64,000 nucleotides of DNA from Hymenobacter sp. GOD-10R (lineage in GTDB: Bacteria > Bacteroidota > Bacteroidia > Cytophagales > Hymenobacteraceae). This document shows, in pieces, positions 17,063-26,060 of the stretch; positions within the stretch are counted from its first letter, which is position 1; each line of letters opens with the position of its first letter. The notes under the pieces are model-generated. The model worked only from the letters and a program-made list of their open reading frames with translations, made no database searches and was not told the DNA's origin. The DNA is taken from contig NZ_CP141186.1 in assembly GCF_035609205.1 (NCBI RefSeq), positions 62,001 to 126,000 on the forward strand. The letters are read 5' to 3'. Both the position numbers and the translations under genes were made by a program.

Positions 17063-18006
17063 GCCTGGGGTTGAGCTTCGGCGCGCAGCAGCACCCGGAT
17101 GTTCCAGGGGTCAGTGGCAATCGGGCCTTCAGGGGTTGAATCCACCGCGTAGCCAGCGGCTTGCAGCCGAGCGGCGGCGGCATCACGGGTGGCCGTATCG
17201 GGCAGCCACAATTCCCAGTACAATAGGCGCGCATCGGCGTCCGTGGCGGTCGGTGAGCCAGCCGCCCACACGTTCAGACCCAGGTGGTGGTGATAGCCGC
17301 CCGCCCCGACAAAGAGGGCTCCCGACAAGCTCCAGGTTTCAATGGCGAAGCCTAGGGCCTGATGGTAAAAGGCGGCCGCCACGGGCAGGTTGCCGGTATA
17401 AAAGTGTAAGTGGCCGATGGTCGTACCAGCGGGCAATCCCTGCCAGCGCGTAACCCCAGCCGCTTGCAGCACCCCGGCTTCGTCGAGCGGGTCGAGGGCC
17501 GATTGAATCTCTCCCTCTGCGCTCACCTGCCACTCGTTGCGAGGCCGGTCACGGTATACCTCAATGGTGAAGCCATCGGGGTCGGTCAGGTAAGTGGCTT
17601 CGCTGTAGTTGTGGTTCGAGGAGCCTACGTGTACCCCCAGGGCCCACACATGCTTTAAAAATCGACCCAAATCAGCGCGGGTAGGCAGCAGCACGGCCAA
17701 GTGGTAGATGCCCAACCGGCCCCGCCGCGGAATAGGGCGGGCATTGGATTGTTCTTGCAGCCGTACCAGCACGTGCGGGCTACCGGCCACGCCTAGGTCG
17801 GCTACGGCGGCTTGGTTTTCGGTGGCTGGGACTTGACTGAGCAATTCAAACCCGAGCACGTGCTGGTAAAACTCCAGCGAGCGGGCCAAACTGGCTACCA
17901 ACAAGTACACGGCACCCAGGCGAATGGACGCCGGTAGCTCCACCGGCGGATGCACGCCGATGCGTTCGGCAGGCAGCGAAGAATACGAAAGTAGGGCAGT
18001 GTTCAC
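17059..18006 (-). CDS. VOC-family extradiol dioxygenase, CatE/MhqO-like
   Basis: About 315 residues with two vicinal-oxygen-chelate domains. The first has LGAVYLLVASLARSLEFYQHVLGFELL and YLTDPDGFTIEVYRDRPRNEW; the second has IGHLHFYTGNLPVAAAFYHQ, GGYHHHLGLNVWA and LLYWELWLPD, which give the His-His-Glu iron site. This is the pattern of catechol-2,3-dioxygenase CatE and MhqO. I start at the in-frame GTG at 18004-18006; a TTG at 18051 would add 15 residues. It overlaps the esterase gene by 4 bp and likely acts with it on catechols or hydroquinones. Confidence 0.82.
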   Translation of the reverse strand: MNTALLSYSSLPAERIGVHPPVELPASIRLGAVYLLVASLARSLEFYQHVLGFELLSQVPATENQAAVADLGVAGSPHVLVRLQEQSNARPIPRRGRLGIYHLAVLLPTRADLGRFLKHVWALGVHVGSSNHNYSEATYLTDPDGFTIEVYRDRPRNEWQVSAEGEIQSALDPLDEAGVLQAAGVTRWQGLPAGTTIGHLHFYTGNLPVAAAFYHQALGFAIETWSLSGALFVGAGGYHHHLGLNVWAAGSPTATDADARLLYWELWLPDTATRDAAAARLQAAGYAVDSTPEGPIATDPWNIRVLLRAEAQPQA

Positions 18007-18060
18007 AACAGTGCGGGAAGTAGCGGGTGAGGACAAACGAAGCAGCGGCAACCGGCGGGT

Positions 18061-18585
18061 TTACTGACCCAAGCCGAGCTGCTTCAGGAAAGATTGGTTG
18101 TCCCAGTAGAGATACTCCTCCACCATCACGCCATCTTTCCACACGCCGACAGTGGACATGGGCAAGCTGAATTTCTTGCCCGTAGGCTGAATGAACTTGC
18201 CGTCGCCGGTGGGCATGGGCTTGGTGAAAGTGCCGGTCATAATTCCCGATACAGACGTCAAGTTGCCCTGGCCCAATTTGAAAGGGTGCTGCTTTATCTT
18301 AGTATCGGGGGCATACACGAACATGGCTTTCAAGTCGGTGATGTGCTGCTCGATGCCGGTGGTGGTGTGGCCGTCGGGCCAGTGTACGATGATGTTCTGA
18401 CCGTGGCTTTCGTGCAGCCGATCCCACCTGGCGTTGCTGAACACGTCGTAGTCCAGCTCGTCGAAGGTTTTTAGGTGCTGGGCTACCTGGTCGTTAGCTT
18501 TGGCGGCCGGCTTGGTAGTGGCTTTCTGGGCCGAGGCCGTCAACGAAATGGCGAACAAAGTAAGGGGCAACAGAATCTTTTTCAT
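18061..18585 (-). CDS. Exported SnoaL-like (NTF2-fold) polyketide cyclase-type protein
   Basis: About 174 residues. Signal peptide MKKILLPLTLFAISLTASAQ, then a SnoaL-like domain with RWDRLHESHGQNIIVHWPDG, GIEQHITDLKAMFVYAPDTKI, a TGTFTKPMPTGDGK strand and LYWDNQSFLKQLGL at the end. The type is common in Bacteroidota as ester-cyclase-like proteins of unknown role. I start at ATG 18583-18585; an in-frame ATG 4 codons upstream (18597) is possible. It is the third SnoaL-like gene in the window and precedes the dioxygenase-esterase pair by about 55 bp. Confidence 0.78.
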   Translation of the reverse strand: MKKILLPLTLFAISLTASAQKATTKPAAKANDQVAQHLKTFDELDYDVFSNARWDRLHESHGQNIIVHWPDGHTTTGIEQHITDLKAMFVYAPDTKIKQHPFKLGQGNLTSVSGIMTGTFTKPMPTGDGKFIQPTGKKFSLPMSTVGVWKDGVMVEEYLYWDNQSFLKQLGLGQ

Positions 18586-18749
18586 GCAGCAGGACAAGTA
18601 CTTGTCAGAATTCTCTCACGGCGAAAGAACAGGACAAAGGTCTTCCGAGGCTCCCTCTTGGCGCATTATCATAGGATAAGAAATGAGGATAGCTCGAACT
18701 CTTGCCCCTGGCGTCAGCAGCATCTTCTGCGCGAAAACACCGATCACAA

Positions 18750-18785
18750 AAGCAAAGCGCCGACCTATGGATCGGCGCTTTGCTT
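18750..18785 (-). terminator. Strong stem-loop terminator after the second Crp/Fnr gene
   Basis: Perfect 14-bp arms AAGCAAAGCGCCGA (18750-18763) and TCGGCGCTTTGCTT (18772-18785) with an 8-nt loop, followed on the minus strand by TTTTGTG. It lies 91 bp after the stop of the 18877-19461 gene; the rest of the 18586-18876 gap shows nothing else. Confidence 0.75.
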
Positions 18786-18876
18786 AAGAAATTGGGAACA
18801 GACGGCCGAAGCTTTCGACCCGGTGCCATGGTGCCCTTGGATTTGAGCAGCGCCTAGCGCAGCGCAGCATCCGATG

Positions 18877-19461
18877 TTATAATTGCCGCCGTACGCGGCT
18901 CAGTGATTCGGGGGTAATTCCTAGGTAAGAAGCGATTAAATGCTGGGGTACACGCTGAGCAATACCGGGGTATTTGCGCAGAAAATCTTGGTACTTTTCA
19001 CTCGCTGTCTGGCTCAGCGACGCATTAACCCGCTCCTGCAGGGCCACGTAGCGGCTTTGCATCAAGAGCCGGAAGTACCGTTCGAAAACGGGAAACCGTG
19101 CGTAGATGGTCTCCATATCTGCCTGAGCTAGGAGCAGCAGTTGCGCGTCTTCCAGTGCGTCGATGTTCAGGCTGCTGGGCTGCTGGGTCAGAAGGCTGTA
19201 CATATCTGATACCCACCAGTCTTCAGGGGCAAACTGCAGCGTATGCTCCTGGCCCTGCATGTTGAGCGAGTAGCAGCGCAGGCAGCCCTGGGTAACGAAG
19301 GCTAAGTGAGTGCAGGGCTCGCCGGCCAGCAGCAAATGCTGCCGCTTGCCCAGCGTGAAGGGACGTAAGTACTGCTGAAAATCGGCGAAGCAGTCATCAG
19401 TCAGCGGCACGCGGGTCTGCAGGTGGGCACGCAAGAAATGATAGGCAGCGAGAAATTCCAT
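18877..19461 (-). CDS. Crp/Fnr-family transcriptional regulator, second copy
   Basis: About 194 residues. Cyclic-nucleotide-binding-like domain (LGKRQHLLLAGEPCTHLAFVTQGCLRCY, LQFAPEDWWVSDMYSLL) and C-terminal helix-turn-helix (QHLIASYLGITPESLSRVRR). It resembles the regulator at 5929-6531 in layout. I start at the ATG at 19459-19461, which gives the usual family length; the frame is open to 19539 with a less likely leader. It has its own terminator (18750-18785) and stands alone; targets are unknown, and no CCTAGG palindrome is seen next to it. Confidence 0.85.
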   Translation of the reverse strand: MEFLAAYHFLRAHLQTRVPLTDDCFADFQQYLRPFTLGKRQHLLLAGEPCTHLAFVTQGCLRCYSLNMQGQEHTLQFAPEDWWVSDMYSLLTQQPSSLNIDALEDAQLLLLAQADMETIYARFPVFERYFRLLMQSRYVALQERVNASLSQTASEKYQDFLRKYPGIAQRVPQHLIASYLGITPESLSRVRRQL

Positions 19462-19834
19462 GTGTTGAAAGTACAGGAAGCGACGGATTTGTCCTTCGCT
19501 CCAGCTAACGAGGCAGTACCTTGTACTCACTGTATACATTCATACCTAGTCCACCTCCCGTACCCAAAGAAGTAACCCTAATCTGCAACAGATACAGCCT
19601 ACATCCGCGCCGCTGAGTCACTCCTTTATATCATTTTCGTGAACCGAAAAACGGTAAATAAGCCTGATGAAAAGGCGCACCTGGGTGACAAGAAACCAGC
19701 TTTTAGGTAGATGGTTCAGCGAAATCACCATTTTGAGAGTAAAAACGGTCCTTTCTTTTTTGAACTAGGTCCTTACGGTTTTGCTTGATAAGTAATTTGG
19801 GACGAGGTAGCCAAGGGTGAGATGGGTAATGCCT
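19462..19834. other. Intergenic stretch without recognised genes
   Basis: Lies between the start of the Crp/Fnr gene and the stop of the LacI gene, both on the minus strand. It should hold the Crp/Fnr promoter, but I find no clear TAnnTTTG element, repeat or RNA gene. Confidence 0.5.
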
Positions 19835-20854
19835 TTACTTTGCTACCGTTGAATCTCTGATAACTAGGTGAGTCTTGAGAATTACTTGCTGAGCAGGCAT
19901 CTTGGTTTTAGCGCGCGTCTTCTTCAAAAAGAGGTGTGCGGCTTCCTGACCTATCTCAACGCAGGGATGCATGATAGAAGTGAGCGTTGGCTCTACTACC
20001 GTTGCGTGAAACTCGTCACTGAAGCCCACCAGTGCTACATCAGTTGGAATACGTAGCCCTTGCCGCTTGATTTCCTTCATGGCAGCAAAAGCAGTGGTGT
20101 CATTCACCCCAAAAATAGCATCAGGCTGCTGCGGCAGCGTTAGTAACTGTCGAGTAGCAGCTGTTGCACTATCTATACTCATATCACAGTGCACGAGTAG
20201 CTCGTCCTCGAAGTCGAGTCCCATGTTGGCTAGCCCGTCTTTGTAGCCTTGTATACGTTCACAGGTAATATTGAGCTGCGCTGGGCCGGCGATGTGCGCG
20301 ATTCTGCGGTAGCCCCGCTCGAAGAAGTGCTCGGTGATGTGACAAGCAGCCACCTGGTTATCTACCACCACCGTATCCACTTCGGCTGTGCGGCATACCC
20401 GATCAAAGAAGACTAACGGCATATCTTCTTCAATTAAGCGGTCGAAGTGCGTGTAGTCGGTTGTTTCCTGCGACAAACACATGATGATGCCTTCTACGCG
20501 CAGCTTGAGCAGGTTTTCGAGGCATTCTTTCTCCTTCTCGTAGCTCTCGTAGCTGGAGCGGATTACGATGTAGTAGCCATTTTCCTCTGCTACGCTTTCA
20601 ATGCCGCTGATGATAGAAGAGAAGAAGTAAGTCACCAAATCCGGTACAATCACGCCGATAATGTGGGTCTTGTTTTTTAGCAAACCCATGGCAAGCGGAT
20701 TGGGACTATATTGGAGCTCCTGCGCTAGCTGTTGCACCTTTTTGGTGATTTCCGGGCCAATATCGGGATGGTTCTTGAGCGCACGGGACACCGTCGACAT
20801 CGACACATTTAAGGCTTGGGCCAACGTTTTCAGGGAAACAGGGTGCTTACGCAT
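19835..20854 (-). CDS. LacI/GalR-family transcriptional regulator (first of three)
   Basis: About 339 residues. N-terminal LacI helix-turn-helix (SLKTLAQALNVSMSTVSRALKNHPDIG) with hinge YSPNPLAMGL, then a periplasmic-binding-protein-like sugar domain: HIIGVIVPDLVTYFFSSIISGIE, LRVEGIIMCLSQE, MPLVFFDRV, RRIAHIAGP, QPDAIFGVNDTTAFAAM, VALVGFSDE. It is divergent from the SusC/GH95 genes, and a 46-bp palindrome with a central CG, as expected of LacI operators, lies between. Probable repressor or activator of the fucoside locus; the effector is likely fucose or an oligosaccharide (inference). Confidence 0.92.
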   Translation of the reverse strand: MRKHPVSLKTLAQALNVSMSTVSRALKNHPDIGPEITKKVQQLAQELQYSPNPLAMGLLKNKTHIIGVIVPDLVTYFFSSIISGIESVAEENGYYIVIRSSYESYEKEKECLENLLKLRVEGIIMCLSQETTDYTHFDRLIEEDMPLVFFDRVCRTAEVDTVVVDNQVAACHITEHFFERGYRRIAHIAGPAQLNITCERIQGYKDGLANMGLDFEDELLVHCDMSIDSATAATRQLLTLPQQPDAIFGVNDTTAFAAMKEIKRQGLRIPTDVALVGFSDEFHATVVEPTLTSIMHPCVEIGQEAAHLFLKKTRAKTKMPAQQVILKTHLVIRDSTVAK

Positions 20855-20974
20855 AGACTTCTTCTTAAAACCTTAAACTTAAAGAAGAAGCTGGATTTGA
20901 CACGTAATCTCAGAATCCCTTGCCTAGCTAGGCAACGCATAGAATCACTGCAAAAGCTGACCTAGGTCTAGATT

Positions 20975-21020
20975 TAAATACTTCCGCAAAGGTTTGCGCA
21001 AACCTTTGCGGAAGTATTTA
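20975..21020. promoter_or_regulatory. 46-bp perfect palindrome, candidate LacI operator
   Basis: A perfect inverted repeat without a loop, centred between 20997 and 20998. The centre reads GGTTTGCGCAAACC with a central CG, and CGCAAA/TTTGCG half-sites recur inside each arm, as if several operators were nested. It ends 11 bp before the predicted -33 box of SusC and 121 bp from the LacI start. Confidence 0.65.
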
Positions 21021-21031
21021 TAACTAATTGG

Positions 21032-21061
21032 TTGCGAGCTATCTCTGAGCAAATAGATTTG
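21032..21061 (+). promoter_or_regulatory. Bacteroidota-type promoter of the fucoside operon
   Basis: TTG (21032-21034), 19 bp, then TAGATTTG (21054-21061), an exact match to the TAnnTTTG -7 consensus with normal spacing. Transcription would start near 21068, about 200 nt before the SusC ATG. Confidence 0.65.
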
Positions 21062-21267
21062 TTCGAACTACTTAGGTGCTCAACGCGCTCTAGTGCCCTT
21101 TCACAAGCTGAAAACGGGTACAAAAAAGAGCCACTATCCGATTGAGCAGTTGAGGGAATTAAAGCCCTCCTTTCAAAAGAAGAGTTGCGAATGGCTACTG
21201 ATGCTTTCTATCGGCGGCTGCGCGACAGCCTGGATTCCTTTTTCACCATATTCCCACATTCCAGCCA

Positions 21268-24200
21268 ATGAATCCAACTCCTACCCAACCTAGTGAGCAA
21301 TTTGCGCGCGTATTATCAGTAACAGCTGGTATACTGCTCTCAACTACTCCTAGCCCAACAGCTGCGGCATCGTACCTAGCTTCTGTTCATCAGCTTAGTT
21401 CGTCTTTTCTCCCACAAAAGACTTCTGCGCTTACACATTGGGCAAACCGATCCACTGAGGCCGTTATTTTCTCCTCGGCCAAAAATTTCACTGACTCCGG
21501 AATCGATTCCGGAGTTCAGGACGTGACCGTAGCAGGACGCGTGGTAGATGCTAAAGGCAATGGACTGCCTGGGGTAACGGTGGTGGTGAAAGGATCTACG
21601 ATCGGCACCGGCACCAGTCCTGATGGCGGCTTTTCCCTGCAAGTACCCGAAAACAGCACACTGGTATTCAGCTTCGTTGGTTTTGCCCGCAAAGAAGTGG
21701 TCGTGACGGGCACAACCAGCAGCCTTACGGTGACCCTAGCCGAGGATACCAAGGCCCTCGATGAGGTAGTGGTGGTAGGATACGGCACGCAGAAAAAGGC
21801 GGATGTAACGGGTGCAGTCTCAACCATTTCGGCTAAGGACTTCGAAAACACCGTCACCACCAACGTTGGTCAGGCCTTGCAGGGGCGCACCGCTGGGGTG
21901 CAAGTGACGCAGAACACCGGCCGCCCCGGCGATGCGCCCCTTGTGCGGGTGCGTGGCGTGGGTACTACGGGTAACAGCAACCCGCTGTACGTCATTGATG
22001 GCGTCATTACGAACCCTGATGCGACGGGGGTAACCGGCGCGTTCAATAGTACTGGCGGCACTAGCACCGCGGGTGGCATTGCCAACATAAACCCCGATGA
22101 TATTGAGTCGATTACGGTGCTGAAAGATGCCGCTTCTTCCGCTATTTATGGGGCACGGGCAGCGAATGGTGTGGTGCTCGTTACCACTAAGCGCGGCAAG
22201 GCAGGCCTAGGTCGGGTGACCTTCAACAGCTACGCGGGCGTGCAGAAAGCGTGGCGGCTGCCGAAAATGGCTAATGCTACCGAGTTTGCTACGTTGCAGA
22301 ACGAAGCCCGCGTTAATGCAGGATTGACGCCCAACTGGAACCGCGTGGATACGCTAGGCGTCGGCAATGAAAAGATTGCGGAAATCTTTCATCCCGCGGC
22401 TATCCAAGACTACCATCTGTCGTTCTCAGGCGGGTCGGAGAAGTCGCAGTACGCGGTTTCCCTGGGTTACTTCAAACAAGATGGCATTGGCATTGGGGTA
22501 AAGTACAATCGTTACTCGCTGAGCGTCAACTCCGATCATCAGGTTCTGAAAAAGCTGCGTGTGGGCAACAGCCTTTCGCTCACGCGAGGCGCAAGCCGCA
22601 GTGGGCTGTGGAGCGAAACGTTTGTCAATGCCATTCGCTTTTCACCCACTATTCCGAAGTACATGCCGGATGGCAGCCCCGGCTACGCTACCCGCCTCGG
22701 CGAGCAGCTAGGGTACCTAGCTCCCCTGGGCGCGGCTTACCAGTTTCAGAACGACCTGACGCGCTACCGCATTCTGGGCAACGTGTACGCGGAATATGCC
22801 TTCACCCCGGCCTTAAAGTTCCGCTCTACCCTAGGGGGCGACTTCATCATTGAAGATGGTATTTCTTTCGTGCCTGTCTATACCTTCGGGAGCCGCACGA
22901 ATACGCTGAGTACCCTCGACCGGAACTACGCCATCAGTGGTACGTGGTTAAACGAGAATACCTTATCATATAATAAAACCTTCGCCGGTCGGCACAACGT
23001 GTCGGCGCTGGTGGGGGTGACGCAGCAGGCGAACCGGTCGGAGAACATCAGCGCCCACCGGGAGAGCTTGCCCAACAACGACATTCGGGTGCTGGATGCC
23101 GCTTCGCTCAACGACCGGGCCCGCGGTGGTGCCTCCGAGTGGTCGATTCGCTCCTTTATTGGTCGGCTGAATTATAACCTGAACGAGAAATACCTGCTCT
23201 CGGCCAACCTGCGGGTCGATGGCTCCTCCCGCTTCGGCGCAGGCAACCGCTACGGGGTGTTTCCTTCGTTTGCCGCCGGCTGGCGCTTATCGAGCGAGAA
23301 GTTCATGGAGAACATTCGCGCTATCAATGACTTGAAGTTTCGGGCCAGCTGGGGGCAGCTTGGCAACCAGGAAATCGGCTTGTACTCGTTCACCAACGGC
23401 CTGGACCTAGGGCAGAACTACGTGCTTGGCACCGGGCAGACGATTGCCTCCGGGGCGGCACCTATCGCGCTCGGCAACCCCAACATCAAGTGGGAAACGA
23501 CTACCATGCAAGATGCAGGGCTCGACCTAGCTTTGTTCAACAATGCCGTATCGGTGACGGTCGACTACTTCGTTAAGACCACCCGGGATATGCTCGTGCA
23601 GGTGCCCATTCCGGGCACCACGGGCGTGACCACCGCGCCTTACCAAAACGCTGGCTCAGTGCGCAATTCGGGCTTTGAGCTGGCGGTGGGCTACCAGAAG
23701 TCCACCGGAGATTTTCGCTACGATGTCAACGCAAACATCTCCACGCTCAAAAATCGGGTGCTTTCTTTGGCTGGCGTGCCCATTGTTTCGGGCGTGTTCA
23801 AAACGGCGGAAGGGCAGCCCATCAACTCCCTTTTTGGCTACGTGCAAGAGGGCATTTTTCAGACCCAGGAGGAGATTAACACCCATGCCACCCAGGCCAA
23901 TGCCAAGCCCGGCGACATCAAGTGGAAAGACCTCAACGGCGACGGCACCATCAATGACCTCGACCGAGATTACATCGGCAACACCATTCCCCGCCTGACC
24001 TACGGCTTCAACGGCAGCGTGAGCTACAAACGCTTCGATTTCAGCTTGTTCGTGCAGGGCGTGCAGGGCCGCGAGGTGTTCTTGGACAAAACCGGTGGGC
24101 GCCGCCTGGTAGACAACTTCGACAACACCACCGTGGATTACCTGAGCCGCTGGACGGGCCCCGGCACCAGCAACCACGTGCCCCGGCTCGTGTGGGGCGA

Positions 24201-24471
24201 CCCGAGCAACAACCAGCGCACCTCCGATTTCTTCGTCTACGATGCTAGCTACGTGCGCATCAAGAACATCCAGCTAGGTTACACGCTGCCGAAAGACTTA
24301 CTCGGCGTCAACCGCATCCGCGTGTATGTGAGCTGCCAGAATCTGCTGACGCTGACGCCCTATCCGTGGTTTGACCCGGAAGTGGGGCAGGGCCGCGACA
24401 ACAACTTCACGGACCTGATGACTTACCCGCAGCCCCGTACCTTCTTGGGCGGCATCAACCTCGAATTCTAG
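21268..24471 (+). CDS. SusC-family TonB-dependent outer-membrane transporter (fucoside locus)
   Basis: About 1067 residues. A carboxypeptidase-regulatory-like domain (VAGRVVDAKGNGLPGVTVVVKG, about 84-160) is followed by the plug (VVVGYGTQKKADVTGAVSTI, NPLYVIDGV, IESITVLKDAASSAIYGARA) and a 22-strand barrel. With SusD it imports oligosaccharides using TonB energy. The N-terminus is odd: about 80 residues precede the first domain, with a weak signal-like segment, while an overlapping upstream frame (21093-21293) carries a better hydrophobic stretch (WLLMLSIGGCATAW), so a frameshift or misplaced start is possible. A 22-bp palindrome lies inside the gene at 21494-21515. Confidence 0.92.
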   Translation: MNPTPTQPSEQFARVLSVTAGILLSTTPSPTAAASYLASVHQLSSSFLPQKTSALTHWANRSTEAVIFSSAKNFTDSGIDSGVQDVTVAGRVVDAKGNGLPGVTVVVKGSTIGTGTSPDGGFSLQVPENSTLVFSFVGFARKEVVVTGTTSSLTVTLAEDTKALDEVVVVGYGTQKKADVTGAVSTISAKDFENTVTTNVGQALQGRTAGVQVTQNTGRPGDAPLVRVRGVGTTGNSNPLYVIDGVITNPDATGVTGAFNSTGGTSTAGGIANINPDDIESITVLKDAASSAIYGARAANGVVLVTTKRGKAGLGRVTFNSYAGVQKAWRLPKMANATEFATLQNEARVNAGLTPNWNRVDTLGVGNEKIAEIFHPAAIQDYHLSFSGGSEKSQYAVSLGYFKQDGIGIGVKYNRYSLSVNSDHQVLKKLRVGNSLSLTRGASRSGLWSETFVNAIRFSPTIPKYMPDGSPGYATRLGEQLGYLAPLGAAYQFQNDLTRYRILGNVYAEYAFTPALKFRSTLGGDFIIEDGISFVPVYTFGSRTNTLSTLDRNYAISGTWLNENTLSYNKTFAGRHNVSALVGVTQQANRSENISAHRESLPNNDIRVLDAASLNDRARGGASEWSIRSFIGRLNYNLNEKYLLSANLRVDGSSRFGAGNRYGVFPSFAAGWRLSSEKFMENIRAINDLKFRASWGQLGNQEIGLYSFTNGLDLGQNYVLGTGQTIASGAAPIALGNPNIKWETTTMQDAGLDLALFNNAVSVTVDYFVKTTRDMLVQVPIPGTTGVTTAPYQNAGSVRNSGFELAVGYQKSTGDFRYDVNANISTLKNRVLSLAGVPIVSGVFKTAEGQPINSLFGYVQEGIFQTQEEINTHATQANAKPGDIKWKDLNGDGTINDLDRDYIGNTIPRLTYGFNGSVSYKRFDFSLFVQGVQGREVFLDKTGGRRLVDNFDNTTVDYLSRWTGPGTSNHVPRLVWGDPSNNQRTSDFFVYDASYVRIKNIQLGYTLPKDLLGVNRIRVYVSCQNLLTLTPYPWFDPEVGQGRDNNFTDLMTYPQPRTFLGGINLEF
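21494..21515. promoter_or_regulatory. Palindrome inside the SusC coding region, LacI-operator-like
   Basis: CTCCGGAATCGATTCCGGAG with one extra pair at each end is a 22-bp perfect palindrome with a central CG. Its core GGAATCGATTCC nearly equals the GGAATCGATACC core at 39504-39518 and 39853-39867. It encodes the residues DSGIDSGV, so it may be a downstream operator or coding coincidence. Confidence 0.4.
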
Positions 24472-24496
24472 TGCCCCTTTCTCGATGACTACTAGC

Positions 24497-25936
24497 ATGA
24501 AACGAATCCTACTAGCTGCTACGGCCGCCCTGCTACTCACTGGGTGCGAAAAAGAGTTTTTGGAGAAGGAGCCGCTGAGTGTGGTTACGCCCGATAACTT
24601 CTACAAAACCTCCAACGACGCCGTGCGTGCCATTAATGCAGCCTATAAGCCGCTCACTCTGCAAGGCGTGGGGCAATTTGGCCTCGACCGTTACGGCAAC
24701 TACATGTCGGGCGACGCGCAGTCGGCCAACGACGACGCCAACTGGAGCCAGATTCAGGAGTTCACGGTGACCTCAGACAACCAGAATGTGCGCAACAGTT
24801 GGAACGCTTTCTACCAAGGTATCTTCCGGGCCAACTTGGTGCTAGACCGCGTGCCCGCTATTGCGATGGACGAGGGTCTGAAGCAGCGTATTCTGGGGGA
24901 AGCCGCATTCCTGCGCGCCATCAACTATCACTACTTGGTGCTGCTGTTCGGCGACGTGCCGCTCATCACCAAGCCCCAGTTTGATGTAAAAGAATTCCTC
25001 GTTTCGCGCACACCGACGGAACAAGTGTACCAGCAGATTATCAGTGATTTGAAGATAGCTGAAACCAGCCTGCCTCGCACGTATGCCGCCGCCGACGTAG
25101 GCCGCGCCACGCAAGGCGCCGCCAAAGCGTTCTTGGCCAAGGTGTACTTGTACCGCAAGCAATGGCCCGAGGCCGCCGCCAAGGCTAAAGAGGTCATCGA
25201 TGCCAACACCTACAGCCTCTTTGATCGCTACTTCGACAACTTCGAGCTAGCTACCGAGAACGGCAAGGAATCTATTTTCGAGATTCAATATGCATCCTTC
25301 TTAGGGGGCCTCGGTAACGCGACGAACAACTACGATGCGCCCCGTGGCCTGGGCTTCACGCTCGACGGGGGCTACGGCTACGGGTCGCCCACCAAAAACT
25401 TCGTGAACTCCTTTGCTCCGAACGACCCTAGGCTAAGCTACAGCGTCTTCCGGGCAGGGGATGTATTCCAGGGTATTGCGTACAACCCGGCGGCTTCTCC
25501 CACGGGCTACAGCCCTCGCAAATACGTGGTCGGGAAAGGAGCCAACATCGGCAAAAGCGACGACCCGAAGAACTTCATCCTGATGCGCTACGCCGATTTG
25601 CTGCTGATGTACGCCGAAGCGCTGAACGAAGCAGGCAAGCCCAGCGAAGCCGCCGCCCCAGTGAACCAAGTGCGGGCGCGGGCCGACGTGAAGCTAGCGC
25701 CGCTTGCTACCACGTTGTCGCAGAGTCAAATGCGCCAAGCCATCAAGGATGAGCGCCGCGCCGAGCTAGGTCTGGAAGGTCACCGCTGGTTCGACCTCGT
25801 GCGCTGGGGCGATGCCGCCACCTACCTGAAGTCTATTGGCAAAACAGGCTACCGCGACGGGGTAAGTGACCGGCTACCCATTCCGCAGGCCGAGCGCGAC
25901 ATCAACCCCAACCTGACGCAGAACAATGGTTATTAG
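24497..25936 (+). CDS. SusD/RagB-family outer-membrane lipoprotein (fucoside locus)
   Basis: About 479 residues. Lipoprotein signal MKRILLAATAALLLTGC with lipobox LTGC, then SusD features: VTPDNFYKTSNDAVRAINAAY, RQRILGEAAFLRAINYHYLVLLFGDVPL-like tetratricopeptide helices, and the C-terminal NFILMRYADLLLMYAEALNEAG, DERRAELGLEGHRWFDLVRWG. It captures glycans at the cell surface and closes over the SusC channel. Another in-frame ATG is 4 codons upstream (24485). It follows SusC by 25 bp, so they are cotranscribed. Confidence 0.93.
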   Translation: MKRILLAATAALLLTGCEKEFLEKEPLSVVTPDNFYKTSNDAVRAINAAYKPLTLQGVGQFGLDRYGNYMSGDAQSANDDANWSQIQEFTVTSDNQNVRNSWNAFYQGIFRANLVLDRVPAIAMDEGLKQRILGEAAFLRAINYHYLVLLFGDVPLITKPQFDVKEFLVSRTPTEQVYQQIISDLKIAETSLPRTYAAADVGRATQGAAKAFLAKVYLYRKQWPEAAAKAKEVIDANTYSLFDRYFDNFELATENGKESIFEIQYASFLGGLGNATNNYDAPRGLGFTLDGGYGYGSPTKNFVNSFAPNDPRLSYSVFRAGDVFQGIAYNPAASPTGYSPRKYVVGKGANIGKSDDPKNFILMRYADLLLMYAEALNEAGKPSEAAAPVNQVRARADVKLAPLATTLSQSQMRQAIKDERRAELGLEGHRWFDLVRWGDAATYLKSIGKTGYRDGVSDRLPIPQAERDINPNLTQNNGY

Positions 25937-25957
25937 CCTAGCTCAGCGTCGTTAATA

Positions 25958-26023
25958 AGCAATGCTAGGTAGTTTGGTTGTCCAAGAAGCCTCATTTTTG
26001 GCAACTGGCTACCTAGCATTGCT
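25958..26023. repeat. Inverted repeat between SusD and GH95 genes
   Basis: Arms AGCAATGCTAGGTAG (25958-25972) and CTACCTAGCATTGCT (26009-26023) pair perfectly over 15 bp around a 36-nt loop. No T-run follows. It could act in transcript processing or as a weak terminator that lowers expression of the downstream enzymes. Confidence 0.5.
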
Positions 26024-26060
26024 CCGTTTCTACTCGTTACTCCTGAATCTTACCCGCTAA

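Noticed and set aside
20858..20890. CTTCTTCTT / AAGAAGAAG inverted repeat just before the LacI start as an operator
   Set aside because: It is a simple-sequence purine tract with 9-bp arms in the leader and overlaps the likely ribosome-binding region; too weak to call a site.
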